From assembly GCA_947588665.1 (NCBI GenBank), contig CANPYU010000002.1, positions 1 to 24,197 of the forward strand: 24,197 nt of DNA. Reading direction: 5' to 3'. A program made the position numbers and the translations under genes. Source of the stretch: an uncultured Bacilli bacterium (GTDB taxonomy: Bacteria > Bacillota_I > Bacilli_A > RF39 > UBA660). The notes under the pieces were generated by a model, which was given only the letters and a program-made list of their open reading frames with translations, had not been told where the DNA came from and made no database searches. Below, in pieces: positions 1-7,942 of this stretch. How positions within the stretch are numbered: the stretch's first letter is position 1; each line of letters begins with the position of its first letter.

Positions 1-50
1 TAAATACAAATTTTGAAAAAGAAATAACAAAATTATTAACATTAACTTAA
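1..50 (+). CDS. C-terminal end of an upstream gene (partial)
   Basis: A frame with codons starting at position 3 is open from the window edge and ends with TAA at 48-50. It encodes about 15 residues (NTNFEKEITKLLTLT). The composition suits a real C-terminus, but so short a tail cannot be identified and could be chance in AT-rich DNA. Confidence 0.3.
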   Translation, partial: NTNFEKEITKLLTLT

Positions 51-95
51 TTTTTGCGATTTTATGATTTTATCCTGCGCTTTTTGTTTTTTTAC

Positions 96-124
96 TTGCT
101 TTTTGTTTATTTAAGTGTTAGAAT
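96..124 (+). promoter_or_regulatory. Promoter of the pheST T-box transcript
   Basis: A -35 box TTGCTT (96-101) is followed by a 17-nt spacer and a -10 box TAGAAT (119-124) preceded by an extended TGt. Transcription would start near 131, giving a leader of about 225 nt that contains the T-box. Confidence 0.65.
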
Positions 125-130
125 TGTTTT

Positions 131-345
131 ATAAATGTTGATTAAGTAATTAGTATTAATTTTTAGTTCTTGTTAGAGATTAAGTATCATAGGCTGAAAG
201 TACTTGAAGATAAAAGAAGTTAAGAAATTCATACTTAGGAGTTTTAATAGTAGGTCGTGCTATAAACGAATTAAAGTGCTAGTAATCTAGAAGTTGGGTG
301 GTACCGCGATTATTCGTCCCAATGACTAGATTTTTTTTATTTAGA
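131..345 (+). promoter_or_regulatory. T-box riboswitch leader, tRNA-Phe specific
   Basis: The conserved T-box sequence GGGTGGTACCGCG lies at 296-308, with CGTCCC at 315-320. The tRNA-acceptor-binding bulge TGGT (299-302) fits a tRNA with discriminator A. A short Stem I can be drawn with TAAGTAT (181-187) pairing to ATACTTA (231-237). The triplet directly 5' of the second strand is TTC (228-230), a Phe codon in the expected specifier position. Uncharged tRNA-Phe should stabilise the antiterminator and switch on pheST. Stem I, at about 57 nt, is shorter than the roughly 100 nt usual for the class. Confidence 0.93.
284..338 (+). terminator. T-box terminator (attenuator) upstream of pheS
   Basis: AATCTAG (284-290) pairs with CTAGATT (326-332), and inside it TTGGG (294-298) pairs with CCCAA (318-322), followed by a T tract from 331. 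This structure competes with the T-box antiterminator at 296-320. Confidence 0.75.
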
Positions 346-356
346 GGAGGATATAT

Positions 357-1361
357 ATGGAAGAAAAATTAAATAAGATTAAAAATGATTTAATTAAAGA
401 ATTAGATGGTGTTTCTAAGGAAGCTGATGTATTAAATATAAAATCTAATTATATAGGTAAGAAAAGTGAAATACAACAAATTCTTGCTAGTCTTAAAGAT
501 ATGAGTGTAGAAGATAAAAGAAAGTATGGTAGTTTAATTAATAATACTAAAAAGGAATTAGAAGAATTAGTTAATAAAAAGTTAGAAGAATTAGTTAATA
601 AAGTTAATATTGATTTTGATGATACTCTTAATTATGATGTTAATGTTGGTTCATTACATCCCGTTACACTTGTTGCTAAGGAAGTAACAGATATTTTAAA
701 GAGAATGGGATTTACTGTGGTAAGTGGACCAGAGATGGAAAGTGAATATTATAATTTTGAAGCACTTAATATTCCTAAAGATCATCCGGCGAGAGATATG
801 CAAGATACTTATTATTTAGATAATGGAATGCTTCTTAGAACACAAACTAGTGATAATCAAATACATGCGATGGAAAATTATGGGGCTCCTCTTAGAATAT
901 GTGCGCCAGGAAGAACATTCAGGAATGAAGATTTAGATGCTAATCACGAGAATACTTTCTTTCAAATTGAAGGTATGGTTATTGATAAGGGAGTTTCTAT
1001 TCCTAATTTAATGGATGTTATGCAGAGTGTTTTAAGTGAAGTGTTTAAAAGTGATATTAAAGTAAGACTTAGACCAGGATTTTTCCCATTTACAGAGCCT
1101 AGCTATGAGATGGATATATCTTGTGTTATATGTGGCGGTAAAGGATGTCCTACATGTAAAAATGCAGGCTGGATTGAGTTAATTGGGTGTGGAATGGTAC
1201 ATCCAAATGTTTTAAGGGCAGGAGGTATTGATCCTGAAGTTTATACTGGATTTGCTTTTGGAATTGGATTAACTAGACTGGCGATGATGAAATATAAAAT
1301 AAATGATATTAGATATTTAAATAGTGGAGATATTCGTTATTTAAAACAGTTTAATATTTAA
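357..1361 (+). CDS. pheS: Phenylalanine--tRNA ligase alpha subunit
   Basis: This is the catalytic subunit of the (alpha-beta)2 cytoplasmic enzyme that charges tRNA-Phe. At 334 aa it is close to the usual 340. An N-terminal coiled-coil arm (about residues 1-85) precedes the class II core, which begins at GSLHPVT. Class II motifs are visible: RTFRNEDLDANHENTFFQIEG (motif 2) and GFAFGIGLTRLAM near the C-terminus (motif 3). A cysteine cluster, CVICGGKGCPTC, is an insertion common in Firmicutes PheS. The start is fixed by GAGGAGG (343-349) 7 nt before ATG. The gene sits directly after the T-box and 21 nt before pheT. The arm carries a small tandem duplication (558-605). Confidence 0.98.
   Translation: MEEKLNKIKNDLIKELDGVSKEADVLNIKSNYIGKKSEIQQILASLKDMSVEDKRKYGSLINNTKKELEELVNKKLEELVNKVNIDFDDTLNYDVNVGSLHPVTLVAKEVTDILKRMGFTVVSGPEMESEYYNFEALNIPKDHPARDMQDTYYLDNGMLLRTQTSDNQIHAMENYGAPLRICAPGRTFRNEDLDANHENTFFQIEGMVIDKGVSIPNLMDVMQSVLSEVFKSDIKVRLRPGFFPFTEPSYEMDISCVICGGKGCPTCKNAGWIELIGCGMVHPNVLRAGGIDPEVYTGFAFGIGLTRLAMMKYKINDIRYLNSGDIRYLKQFNI
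558..605 (+). repeat. 24-bp tandem duplication inside pheS
   Basis: Two adjacent 24-nt units (558-581 and 582-605) share their first 21 nt exactly. They encode LEELVNKK and LEELVNKV in the N-terminal coiled-coil arm of PheS. Confidence 0.8.
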
Positions 1362-1382
1362 TAATATATAGGAGGAAATATA

Positions 1383-3707
1383 ATGTTAATATCATGTAAT
1401 AAACTTAAAAGTTATATTAAAAATAATGAAGATATTGATTGGTTAAATATATGGAATACTTTTACAATTAGAACAGCAGAAGTTGAAAATGTAAAAGTTG
1501 TTGGTAATACTTTTGATAATGTTGTAGTGGCGGAAATATTAGAATGTGAGGAACATCCTGATAGTGATCACATGCATGTTTTAAAGGTTGATTGTGGCGA
1601 GGCGGCACCTATTCAAGTTGTTTGTGGAGCACCAAATGTTAGAGTTGGTCTTAAAACGGCTTATGTAAAAGTTGGGGGTCATATTGATGGAATGGAAATT
1701 AAAGCTCGTCCTTTAAGAGGAATAATTTCTAATGGTATGTGTTGTAGTGGAAGAGAACTTGCAATAAGTGATAATCATGATGGAATTATGGAACTTCCTG
1801 GTGATTGGATTAATGGGAAAAGTATTAAAGAATATTTACCAATTGATGATATAATTGTAGAAATTGATAATAAATCTTTAACTAATCGACCAGATTTATG
1901 GGGACATTATGGGATAGCTCGAGAAATTTGCGCAATAACGCATCATGAATTAATTCCTTTAGAATTGGCAGAAATAAAGAACGATAAAGAAGATTTAAAT
2001 ATTGTTATTAAAAATAGTGATTTATGTTATAGATATACAGGTTTAAAAATAGAGAATATTAAAAATAATAAAACTCCTTTAGATATGCAAATATTTTTAT
2101 ATTATGTAGGGATGCGTTCTATTTCTTTACTAGTTGATTTAACTAATTATTTAATGTTGGAACTTGGGCAACCTATGCATGCGTTTGATTCAAGAGTAGT
2201 AAAAAATATTGAAGTAGGACTTGCTAATGAAGGAGATACTTATACTACTTTAGATGGTGTTCAAAGAAAGCTTACAAATGATATTTTGATGATTAAAAAT
2301 GGAGATAAATATTTTGGTATTGCTGGTGTTATGGGAGGTTTAGATAGTGAAATACTTTCTGATACAACTGGGATATTTTTAGAAAGTGCAACATTTAATG
2401 CTGGTGTTATTAGACGGGGAGCAGTAAAACTTGGTCTTAGAACAGAAGCTAGTAGTCGTTATGAAAAAAGTTTGGATCCTAATATGACGGATATAGCAAT
2501 TAAAAGATTAGTTTATTTACTTAAAAAAGAAAATCCTTTGATGGAAATAGCATCTAATTTAACCGATATTTATCCTAAAAAATTAGAAGAAGAAGAAATA
2601 ATTTTAGATAAAGAAACTTTAAAAGTATATATGGGAGTAGATATACCAGATAAAGAGGTTCAAGAAATATTAGAATTATTAGGATTTAAAGTAGAGGTTA
2701 AGAGTGATTTATATAAAGTAATTGTACCTACTTATAGATGTACTAAAGATATTAAAATTAAACAGGATTTAATTGAGGAAATTGCTCGTATTTATGGACT
2801 TGAAAAGTTTAACCCTAAACCATTAAAGTTAGATTTAGTAAGTTTAGAACATGAAAATATATTTACTCAAGAATATGAAGTTAAGAGTTTACTTGCTAGT
2901 AAATTTGATATGCATGAAGTTAATAGTTATATTTGGTATGATACATCTTTATTAAAAGATTTAGGATTAGAGAAAGATAATGTTAAATTACTTGGAAAAG
3001 ATGTTAATAATATTTTAAGAGATGATATGTCTTTATCTTTAATGAATATTGTTAGAGAGAATTTTAAAAATTATAATAGTTTTGATATATTTGAAATTGG
3101 TACTATTATTTTAAATAATGAAAATAAAAGAGTTTTAAGTATTATTTTAGCTGGGGAAGATAAAAATTTGGAGTTATTATATAATAAAGCTAAAATGGTT
3201 GTTAAATATTTGTTTAAAACTTATAAAAATAAAGAGATTAGTTTTAAAGATAATATTAATGAGAAGAAGTATTATGATAGTAGTTTAGGTAAGTTAATAT
3301 ATGTAGATGATAAGAAAATTGGAGAGCTTAATGTTTTAAATAAAAATTTAGTTAGTAAGCTTAGTAAAAAGAAAATGGTTGTAACTTTAGATATTGATTT
3401 TGATTTATTTGTTAAATTAAAGAAAGAGCAAATTATATCTAAAGAGATAAGTAAATATCCAACTGTAAGTTTAGATTATACAATTAAATTAGATAATATG
3501 AAATATCAGGTTTTAGAGGAAATTTTAGAAAAATTTAGAAGTAATTTAATTAATGATTATGAACTTGTTGGGGTATATCAAAATAAATATACAATTAGAT
3601 ATGTGCTTGGAAGTAAGAATAAAACATTGGAACAAAAAGATATTCAAACATTTAAAGAAAGGTTTATGGAACATATTAAAAGTAATGGATTAGTTATTGA
3701 AGAGTAG
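1383..3707 (+). CDS. pheT: Phenylalanine--tRNA ligase beta subunit
   Basis: This is the beta subunit, which partners PheS, binds tRNA-Phe and edits mischarged Tyr-tRNA-Phe. At 774 aa it is slightly short of the usual 790-805. The N-terminal EMAP/OB tRNA-binding domain lies at about residues 40-150 (EILECEEHPDSDHMHVLKVD, VCGAPNV). The B3/B4 editing domain follows (about 205-385, with LVDLTNYLMLELGQPMHAFD). The B5 domain is next (about 400-475), then a catalytic-like core, and a C-terminal FDX-ACB anticodon-binding domain (about 685-774, starting ISKYPTVSLDYT). The C-terminal half is rich in Lys and Asn, as expected from AT bias. The ribosome site AGGAGG precedes ATG, and the gene forms an operon with pheS. 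Confidence 0.98.
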   Translation: MLISCNKLKSYIKNNEDIDWLNIWNTFTIRTAEVENVKVVGNTFDNVVVAEILECEEHPDSDHMHVLKVDCGEAAPIQVVCGAPNVRVGLKTAYVKVGGHIDGMEIKARPLRGIISNGMCCSGRELAISDNHDGIMELPGDWINGKSIKEYLPIDDIIVEIDNKSLTNRPDLWGHYGIAREICAITHHELIPLELAEIKNDKEDLNIVIKNSDLCYRYTGLKIENIKNNKTPLDMQIFLYYVGMRSISLLVDLTNYLMLELGQPMHAFDSRVVKNIEVGLANEGDTYTTLDGVQRKLTNDILMIKNGDKYFGIAGVMGGLDSEILSDTTGIFLESATFNAGVIRRGAVKLGLRTEASSRYEKSLDPNMTDIAIKRLVYLLKKENPLMEIASNLTDIYPKKLEEEEIILDKETLKVYMGVDIPDKEVQEILELLGFKVEVKSDLYKVIVPTYRCTKDIKIKQDLIEEIARIYGLEKFNPKPLKLDLVSLEHENIFTQEYEVKSLLASKFDMHEVNSYIWYDTSLLKDLGLEKDNVKLLGKDVNNILRDDMSLSLMNIVRENFKNYNSFDIFEIGTIILNNENKRVLSIILAGEDKNLELLYNKAKMVVKYLFKTYKNKEISFKDNINEKKYYDSSLGKLIYVDDKKIGELNVLNKNLVSKLSKKKMVVTLDIDFDLFVKLKKEQIISKEISKYPTVSLDYTIKLDNMKYQVLEEILEKFRSNLINDYELVGVYQNKYTIRYVLGSKNKTLEQKDIQTFKERFMEHIKSNGLVIEE

Positions 3708-3722
3708 GATTTTTAAAATTTC

Positions 3723-3751
3723 TTGACAAATTCTTTAAAATATGGTAGGAT
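3723..3751 (+). promoter_or_regulatory. Promoter of the 122-aa unknown gene
   Basis: TTGACA (3723-3728), a 17-nt spacer and TAGGAT (3746-3751). It separates the following gene from the pheST transcript. Confidence 0.6.
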
Positions 3752-3782
3752 AGGTGCTATCTTTTAAAGAAAGGGGATTTTT

Positions 3783-4151
3783 ATGGAAAATATTGTTTTA
3801 ACAAAGTATTTTAACAAAATTAAGAAATACGTTAAAGAAAATATTGATGTTGCACTATTAACAAGATATTCAGAAAATACTTATGATAAAATTAATAAGG
3901 AAAGAGAAAATTTAACTTTATATCGTGATATGGTTCTTAATCCAGAATTAAAAGAGAATATTGTTAATATGATAACTGATTATGCTTTAAAATTTAATAT
4001 TCCAAGTATTAAATTAAATCTTCCTGTTGATCTTAGAGATGAGTATTTTATGAATAGTGTCAAAGAATTTTTAAATGTACATCAATTAATATTACTTGCT
4101 AAAAAATTTAATCAAGACATTAGAAACGAACAAATTGGTTTAGCTCGTTAA
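3783..4151 (+). CDS. Uncharacterised 122-aa protein
   Basis: I do not recognise this protein. It is a compact, mostly helical, charged cytosolic-type sequence with no signal peptide, membrane segment or cysteine. The N-terminal third is basic (FNKIKKYVKEN), the middle is hydrophilic, and the C-terminal half has amphipathic segments such as EFLNVHQLILLAKKFNQD. It has its own promoter (3723-3751), the ribosome site AAAGGGG before ATG, and a strong terminator (4163-4195), so it is a monocistronic gene that is probably expressed. Neighbours (pheST, secreted protein) suggest no function. Confidence 0.85.
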   Translation: MENIVLTKYFNKIKKYVKENIDVALLTRYSENTYDKINKERENLTLYRDMVLNPELKENIVNMITDYALKFNIPSIKLNLPVDLRDEYFMNSVKEFLNVHQLILLAKKFNQDIRNEQIGLAR

Positions 4152-4162
4152 TTTAGGAAATT

Positions 4163-4195
4163 AATCATTTAGTATTGTCTAAATGATTTTTTTTT
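4163..4195 (+). terminator. Rho-independent terminator
   Basis: AATCATTTAG (4163-4172) pairs perfectly with CTAAATGATT (4179-4188) around a 6-nt loop, followed by an uninterrupted T tract. The loop and 3' arm overlap a promoter for the next gene. Confidence 0.92.
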
Positions 4196-4203
4196 GATAC
4201 AAT
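4175..4203 (+). promoter_or_regulatory. Promoter embedded in the preceding terminator
   Basis: TTGTCT (4175-4180) lies in the loop and 3' arm of the terminator hairpin. A 17-nt spacer leads to TACAAT (4198-4203) with an extended TGa. The predicted start site near 4210 rules out the in-frame TTG at 4194 as a translation start. Confidence 0.5.
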
Positions 4204-4226
4204 TGTTACAGAATAGGGTGAATGTT

Positions 4227-4928
4227 ATGGAAGAGAACATTGATACTAGTAGAACAGCTAAAATTAATAATATATTAGCTGCGTTAATAATAACTATTTC
4301 TTTTATTGTTATTGGAATAAGTGGTTCTTATGCTTATTTTTTAAATGAAGTTGTAGATGAAAATAAAGGTGATAGTAAAAATGTTACGGTTTCTAGTGGT
4401 GAGCTAAAAATGACTTTTGCTACTGAACAAGAAAAATATATAAAAGTTACAGATGCTATGTTAATAAATGATGATGAACTTTTAACTGAGGGTGAAGATA
4501 ATTATACTGAATTTACAATTTCGCTTCCTGGGGATGCTAAAGTAGATAGTGCTTTTTATGAAATATTTTTAACTGATATTGAAATGACAGATAATTTTAA
4601 AAATGATCGTGTTAAGTGGGCTTTATATAAGGTAACTGATGGTGATTCAATTAAGGAAACTAAACAAAAAGAAGGTAATTTTAAAAGTGTTAATTTAAGT
4701 GAAACAAATGGAACAACCATATCTGATGGTAAGAAAGCAACAAATAGTCTAACTATAGAAGGTCCTTTGCCTGACAATGGAATAACTATATCTAAAGGTG
4801 CTACGGATAAATATAGATTGTATATATGGCTAAGTAATGATCCTAATAATAATCAATCAGGACTTCTTAATGGAAAGTTGAGTGCTAAGGTTGGTTTTAG
4901 AGCAATTACTAAGGCTGCAACATCATAA
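4227..4928 (+). CDS. SipW-type signal peptide protein, TasA/camelysin-like
   Basis: This is a secreted or surface protein of 233 aa. A hydrophobic segment ends in SGSYAYF, the small-residue/aromatic pattern of SipW-dependent signal peptides (TasA, camelysin). It is followed by a mature region starting near LNEVVDENKGDS. Beta-rich features such as TVSSGELKMTF, YTEFTISLPGDA and KYRLYIWLSNDPN resemble the TasA/camelysin beta-sandwich class. The ATG at 4227 is chosen because AGGGTG precedes it and the promoter at 4175-4203 would start transcription just upstream. An in-frame TTG at 4194 lies within the terminator T tract. The mature part has no cysteine. Family membership is inferred from the signal-peptide pattern and fold-like motifs; a role as fibre subunit is not shown. 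Confidence 0.85.
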   Translation: MEENIDTSRTAKINNILAALIITISFIVIGISGSYAYFLNEVVDENKGDSKNVTVSSGELKMTFATEQEKYIKVTDAMLINDDELLTEGEDNYTEFTISLPGDAKVDSAFYEIFLTDIEMTDNFKNDRVKWALYKVTDGDSIKETKQKEGNFKSVNLSETNGTTISDGKKATNSLTIEGPLPDNGITISKGATDKYRLYIWLSNDPNNNQSGLLNGKLSAKVGFRAITKAATS

Positions 4929-4934
4929 TTAATG

Positions 4935-4960
4935 ACTTAGAGAAATCTAAGTTTTTCTTT
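4935..4960 (+). terminator. Rho-independent terminator
   Basis: ACTTAGA (4935-4941) and TCTAAGT (4946-4952) enclose a GAAA tetraloop and are followed by TTTTCTTTTT. Confidence 0.9.
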
Positions 4961-4975
4961 TTCCTTTATTTGGTG

Positions 4976-5004
4976 TTTAAATAATTGTCGAATTATGGTA
5001 TAAT
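4976..5004 (+). promoter_or_regulatory. Promoter of the ftsEX operon
   Basis: TTTAAA (4976-4981), a 17-nt spacer and a consensus TATAAT (4999-5004) with an extended TGg. Confidence 0.7.
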
Positions 5005-5036
5005 TGTGTTGATATGCTAGTAAAGGAGAATAATGA

Positions 5037-5735
5037 ATGAAGTTTATTCGCATTAAGAATTGTTATAAAGTATATAGGAATGGTGTTGCGGCTGTTGCAG
5101 ATTTAACCTTAGATATTGATAAAGGTGAGTTTGTGTTTGTTATTGGAGCCAGTGGAAGTGGTAAGTCAACATTAATTAAAATGTTATATAGAGAAGAAAA
5201 ACCAACTAAAGGGGTTGTGGAAATTGGCGGAATAAACGTTGGTAAATTAAGGAATAGAACGGTATATAAATTAAGAAGAAAATTAGGGATTGTTTTTCAA
5301 GACTTTAAATTATTACCTAAACTTACTGTTTATGAGAATGTAGCTTTTGCTTTAGAGTGTATGGGAATGAAGGGAAAAGATATTCGTCCAAAAGTTATTA
5401 AAGCCTTAGAACATGTTGGATTAAAAGATAAGACAAGAAGCTTTCCTAATGAACTTTCGGGGGGAGAGCAACAAAGAGTTTGTATTGCAAGAGCAATAGT
5501 TAATGATCCTAAACTTTTAATATGTGATGAACCAACAGGAAATTTAGATCCTAAAACTTCAAAAGAAATTATGAAAGTATTAGAAGACATTAATAAGAAT
5601 TTGGGAACAACTATTATTATGGCTACTCATGATAAAGAAATTGTTAATAGTATGAAAAAAAGGGTTATTGTGCTTGATAATGGTGTTTTAGCAGAAGATC
5701 ATCCTATAGGTACATATAAAGCAAAGGAAAGTTAG
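5037..5735 (+). CDS. ftsE: Cell division ATP-binding protein FtsE
   Basis: FtsE is the cytoplasmic ABC ATPase that works with the membrane protein FtsX to activate peptidoglycan hydrolases during division or elongation. It is 232 aa. The Walker A motif GASGSGKST is at residues 37-45. The family Q-loop sequence IVFQDFKLLP follows, then the ABC signature LSGGEQQRV, Walker B LLICDEPTGNLDP (D164, E165) and the switch histidine in MATHD. The ribosome site AAAGGAG precedes ATG. ftsX starts 15 nt downstream and the M23 hydrolase overlaps ftsX, so all three are one transcription unit. Confidence 0.97.
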   Translation: MKFIRIKNCYKVYRNGVAAVADLTLDIDKGEFVFVIGASGSGKSTLIKMLYREEKPTKGVVEIGGINVGKLRNRTVYKLRRKLGIVFQDFKLLPKLTVYENVAFALECMGMKGKDIRPKVIKALEHVGLKDKTRSFPNELSGGEQQRVCIARAIVNDPKLLICDEPTGNLDPKTSKEIMKVLEDINKNLGTTIIMATHDKEIVNSMKKRVIVLDNGVLAEDHPIGTYKAKES

Positions 5736-5750
5736 GAAGGAGTAAAAAAG

Positions 5751-6644
5751 TTGAAACCATTTAGAATTATTATTAGAAGTATTAGAGATTCTTTTAAAAG
5801 TGTTTTACGTAATTTTAGTTTAAGTATGGCTAGTATTATATGTACCACGATTACTCTTATACTGGTTGCTTTATCAATTATTGTTACAGTTAATGTTAAT
5901 CATGTTACTAAAACTATGGAGGAAGAATTAACGGTGGTAGTATATGCAAATAAAGAAGCAACAGATGAAGAAATAAATAATATTGAAAATAAAATTAAGA
6001 AAATAGATGGAATTAAAGATGTTGTTTATAAAAGTAAAGAAGAATGGCGTTTAGAAATGAAAGGTTATTCGGAAACTTTAGAAGTGACACTTGATTATTT
6101 GGAAAATAATCCATTGTTAGATTCTTTTATTGTTACAGTTAAAGATGTTAAGGATTTAGCTCCAACAGCGAGGGAGATTAGAACAATTGCGGGGGTACAA
6201 AGTGCTAATTATGGAGAAGGAATGGTTGAAGGAATTATATCAGTATTTAAAGTTATTAAAAATGTTACTTTAGCTATTGTGGTGGCTTTAGTAGTTGTAA
6301 CAGCATTTTTAATTAGTAATACAATTAAACTTACTATTTTTTCAAGAAGAAGTGAAATAGAGATAATGAGGCTTGTAGGAAGTAGTAATACATCAATTAA
6401 ATTGCCATTTATTATTGAAGGATTTTTACTTGGAATTGTAGGTTCATTGATTCCAATTATTGTTGTAGTTTATGGTTATATTATTGCTTATGAAAAGTTA
6501 GGTGGTACGGTTTCTTTAGGTATTATAGAACTTGTTAAGCCAATGCCATTTATATTGTATACTTCACTTGTTTTAGTGATTATTGGGTCGGTTGTAGGTA
6601 TGTTTGGATCGGCTAGAGCAGTTAGAAAGTATTTGAAGATATGA
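5751..6644 (+). CDS. ftsX: Cell division permease-like protein FtsX
   Basis: This is the membrane partner of FtsE, 297 aa, with the usual four-helix topology. One helix lies near residues 27-50 (IICTTITLILVALSIIVTV). An extracellular domain follows (about 55-165) that in relatives binds the hydrolase. Three C-terminal helices lie at about 170-290 and contain the MacB/FtsX signature region SRRSEIEIMRLVGSS. The start is TTG at 5751, supported by AAGGAG upstream and a typical N-terminus (FRIIIRSIRDSFKSVLRN). It overlaps the next gene by 4 nt (ATGA at 6641-6644), which implies translational coupling. Confidence 0.96.
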   Translation: MKPFRIIIRSIRDSFKSVLRNFSLSMASIICTTITLILVALSIIVTVNVNHVTKTMEEELTVVVYANKEATDEEINNIENKIKKIDGIKDVVYKSKEEWRLEMKGYSETLEVTLDYLENNPLLDSFIVTVKDVKDLAPTAREIRTIAGVQSANYGEGMVEGIISVFKVIKNVTLAIVVALVVVTAFLISNTIKLTIFSRRSEIEIMRLVGSSNTSIKLPFIIEGFLLGIVGSLIPIIVVVYGYIIAYEKLGGTVSLGIIELVKPMPFILYTSLVLVIIGSVVGMFGSARAVRKYLKI

Positions 6645-7846
6645 TGAAGAAAAGTGTTAAAATATTTGTGCTAGTAACTTTGCTATTTAGTTTTAAAATT
6701 AGTAATGTACTTGCAAAAGATCCAGAAACTTTGGGGGATCTAAGAAAAATATATAATGATTTATTATATGAAAAGCAACAAAATGATAATAAGAGTGCTC
6801 AGGCTAAAAAAGAAGCGGAAGAAAAAAGAGCTTTAATTCAACAAGCAGAAAAAGATTTGGCTTTGGCGGAAATGGAACAGCATGAAGCAGAAAATGCGAT
6901 AGATGAGTCTAATGCAAGGATAGAGTCTTTAAAAAAAGAAAGTGAAAAAGTTTTGCAATATATGCAACAAGTACAAGGACAAAATGCTTATGTAGAATAT
7001 GTTTCTGGAGCGTCTAGTATGACTGATTTAATAACAAGAATTGAAGCAGTAAAACAAGTTAGTGATTATATTCAGGGAACGGTGGATAGTTTAGAAGCAG
7101 AAATAAAGAAAAATGAACAATTAGTTAAAGAGTTAGAGGAAAAGCAAAAAAAATTAGATGCTCAGATAATAAGTTATGAAGATACTATTAAAAGATTAGT
7201 GGCTAATGCTGAAGAGTATGATAAGTTTGCAAATACTGTTGAAGAAAAATTGGAGGCTGCTAAGAAAAATTTGGATTCTAATGTTAAGACTTGTAAAGAG
7301 AATTTGGGTAAAACAGATGATTCAGTTAAATTAGTTGATTGTTCTAAGATTCCGGTTAATGGTGGTTGGTTAAAGCCTTTAAAGTATGGAGTAACTACTA
7401 GTACGATTGGATATAGATGGGGTAGTTATCATAATGCGATTGATATTGGTGGAAATGCTGAAGGAACACCTATATATGCTGCGGCTGCTGGGCAAGTTGC
7501 AAGTATTTTAAATAAAACCAGTTGTGGTGGAAATCGTGTTTATATTTATGTAATTGTAGATGGAGTTAAATATACAACTTTTTATTATCATTTGCTTAAA
7601 ATAAATGTTAAAGTAGGAGATATAGTTGATCAAAATACAGTGATCGGAACTGTTGGGGGAGGAAGAAGTACTTCATCAGCATATGGAGGATATGATACTT
7701 GTACAACGGGAGCTCATTTACATTTTGGAGTTGCTAAAGGTTGGTATCCATATCATGTAGGAAGTGGGTATGTTATTACACCTCCAGGTTTTCCTAATAG
7801 AGAAGGTTATAGATTTACTTCAAGAACAGATTTTTATAAATCATAA
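6641..7846 (+). CDS. Secreted coiled-coil M23 peptidoglycan hydrolase (EnvC/PcsB-type FtsEX effector)
   Basis: This is probably the extracellular hydrolase controlled by FtsEX. A signal peptide (residues 1-25, ending NVLA) is followed by a long heptad-rich coiled coil (about 30-225, rich in Lys, Glu and Gln). A C-terminal LytM/M23 domain follows (about 240-400). The zinc and catalytic residues are present: HNAID (H264, D268), YYHL, and HLHFG (H359, H361). The layout of coiled coil plus M23 domain in an operon with ftsEX matches EnvC and related proteins. Streptococcal PcsB instead uses CHAP, and Bacillus CwlO uses NlpC/P60. The start overlaps the ftsX stop; ATG at 6644 is an equally possible start. 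A cysteine pair (TCKEN, VDCSK) lies in the linker. Confidence 0.92.
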   Translation: MMKKSVKIFVLVTLLFSFKISNVLAKDPETLGDLRKIYNDLLYEKQQNDNKSAQAKKEAEEKRALIQQAEKDLALAEMEQHEAENAIDESNARIESLKKESEKVLQYMQQVQGQNAYVEYVSGASSMTDLITRIEAVKQVSDYIQGTVDSLEAEIKKNEQLVKELEEKQKKLDAQIISYEDTIKRLVANAEEYDKFANTVEEKLEAAKKNLDSNVKTCKENLGKTDDSVKLVDCSKIPVNGGWLKPLKYGVTTSTIGYRWGSYHNAIDIGGNAEGTPIYAAAAGQVASILNKTSCGGNRVYIYVIVDGVKYTTFYYHLLKINVKVGDIVDQNTVIGTVGGGRSTSSAYGGYDTCTTGAHLHFGVAKGWYPYHVGSGYVITPPGFPNREGYRFTSRTDFYKS

Positions 7847-7870
7847 AACATTCTTTTAAAGAATGTTTTT
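7847..7870 (+). terminator. Terminator of the ftsEX operon, within repeat copy A
   Basis: AACATTCTTT (7847-7856) and AAAGAATGTT (7858-7867) form a near-perfect palindrome, with an effective loop of about 5 nt, followed by TTTTT. It is the first element of the 94-bp repeat. Confidence 0.85.
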
Positions 7871-7942
7871 CTATGGCTAATTTGGAGTTAATTCTAGATT
7901 CGCCAGATTTTGACTTATTTGGAGTTAATTCCAGATTTGACA
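7849..7942 (+). repeat. 94-bp direct repeat, copy A (upstream of the ATPase)
   Basis: It aligns without gaps to 9186-9279 at an offset of 1337 bp, with about 85 of 94 positions identical. It contains, in order, a terminator hairpin, an imperfect palindrome TTTGGAGTTAATTCTAGAT (7881-7899), a second palindrome TTTGGAGTTAATTCCAGAT (7918-7936) exactly 37 bp later, and a terminal TTGACA (7937-7942) that serves as a -35 box. Confidence 0.92.

Noticed and set aside
3749..3764. Small hairpin GATAG/CTATC followed by TTTT in the leader of the 122-aa gene
   Set aside because: A 5-bp stem that overlaps the -10 box cannot act as an attenuator of the same transcript.
4194..4226. TTG start that would add 11 residues to the SipW-type protein
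   Set aside because: It lies in the T tract of a terminator, has no ribosome site, and is upstream of the likely transcript start; ATG 4227 has AGGGTG and gives a normal signal peptide.
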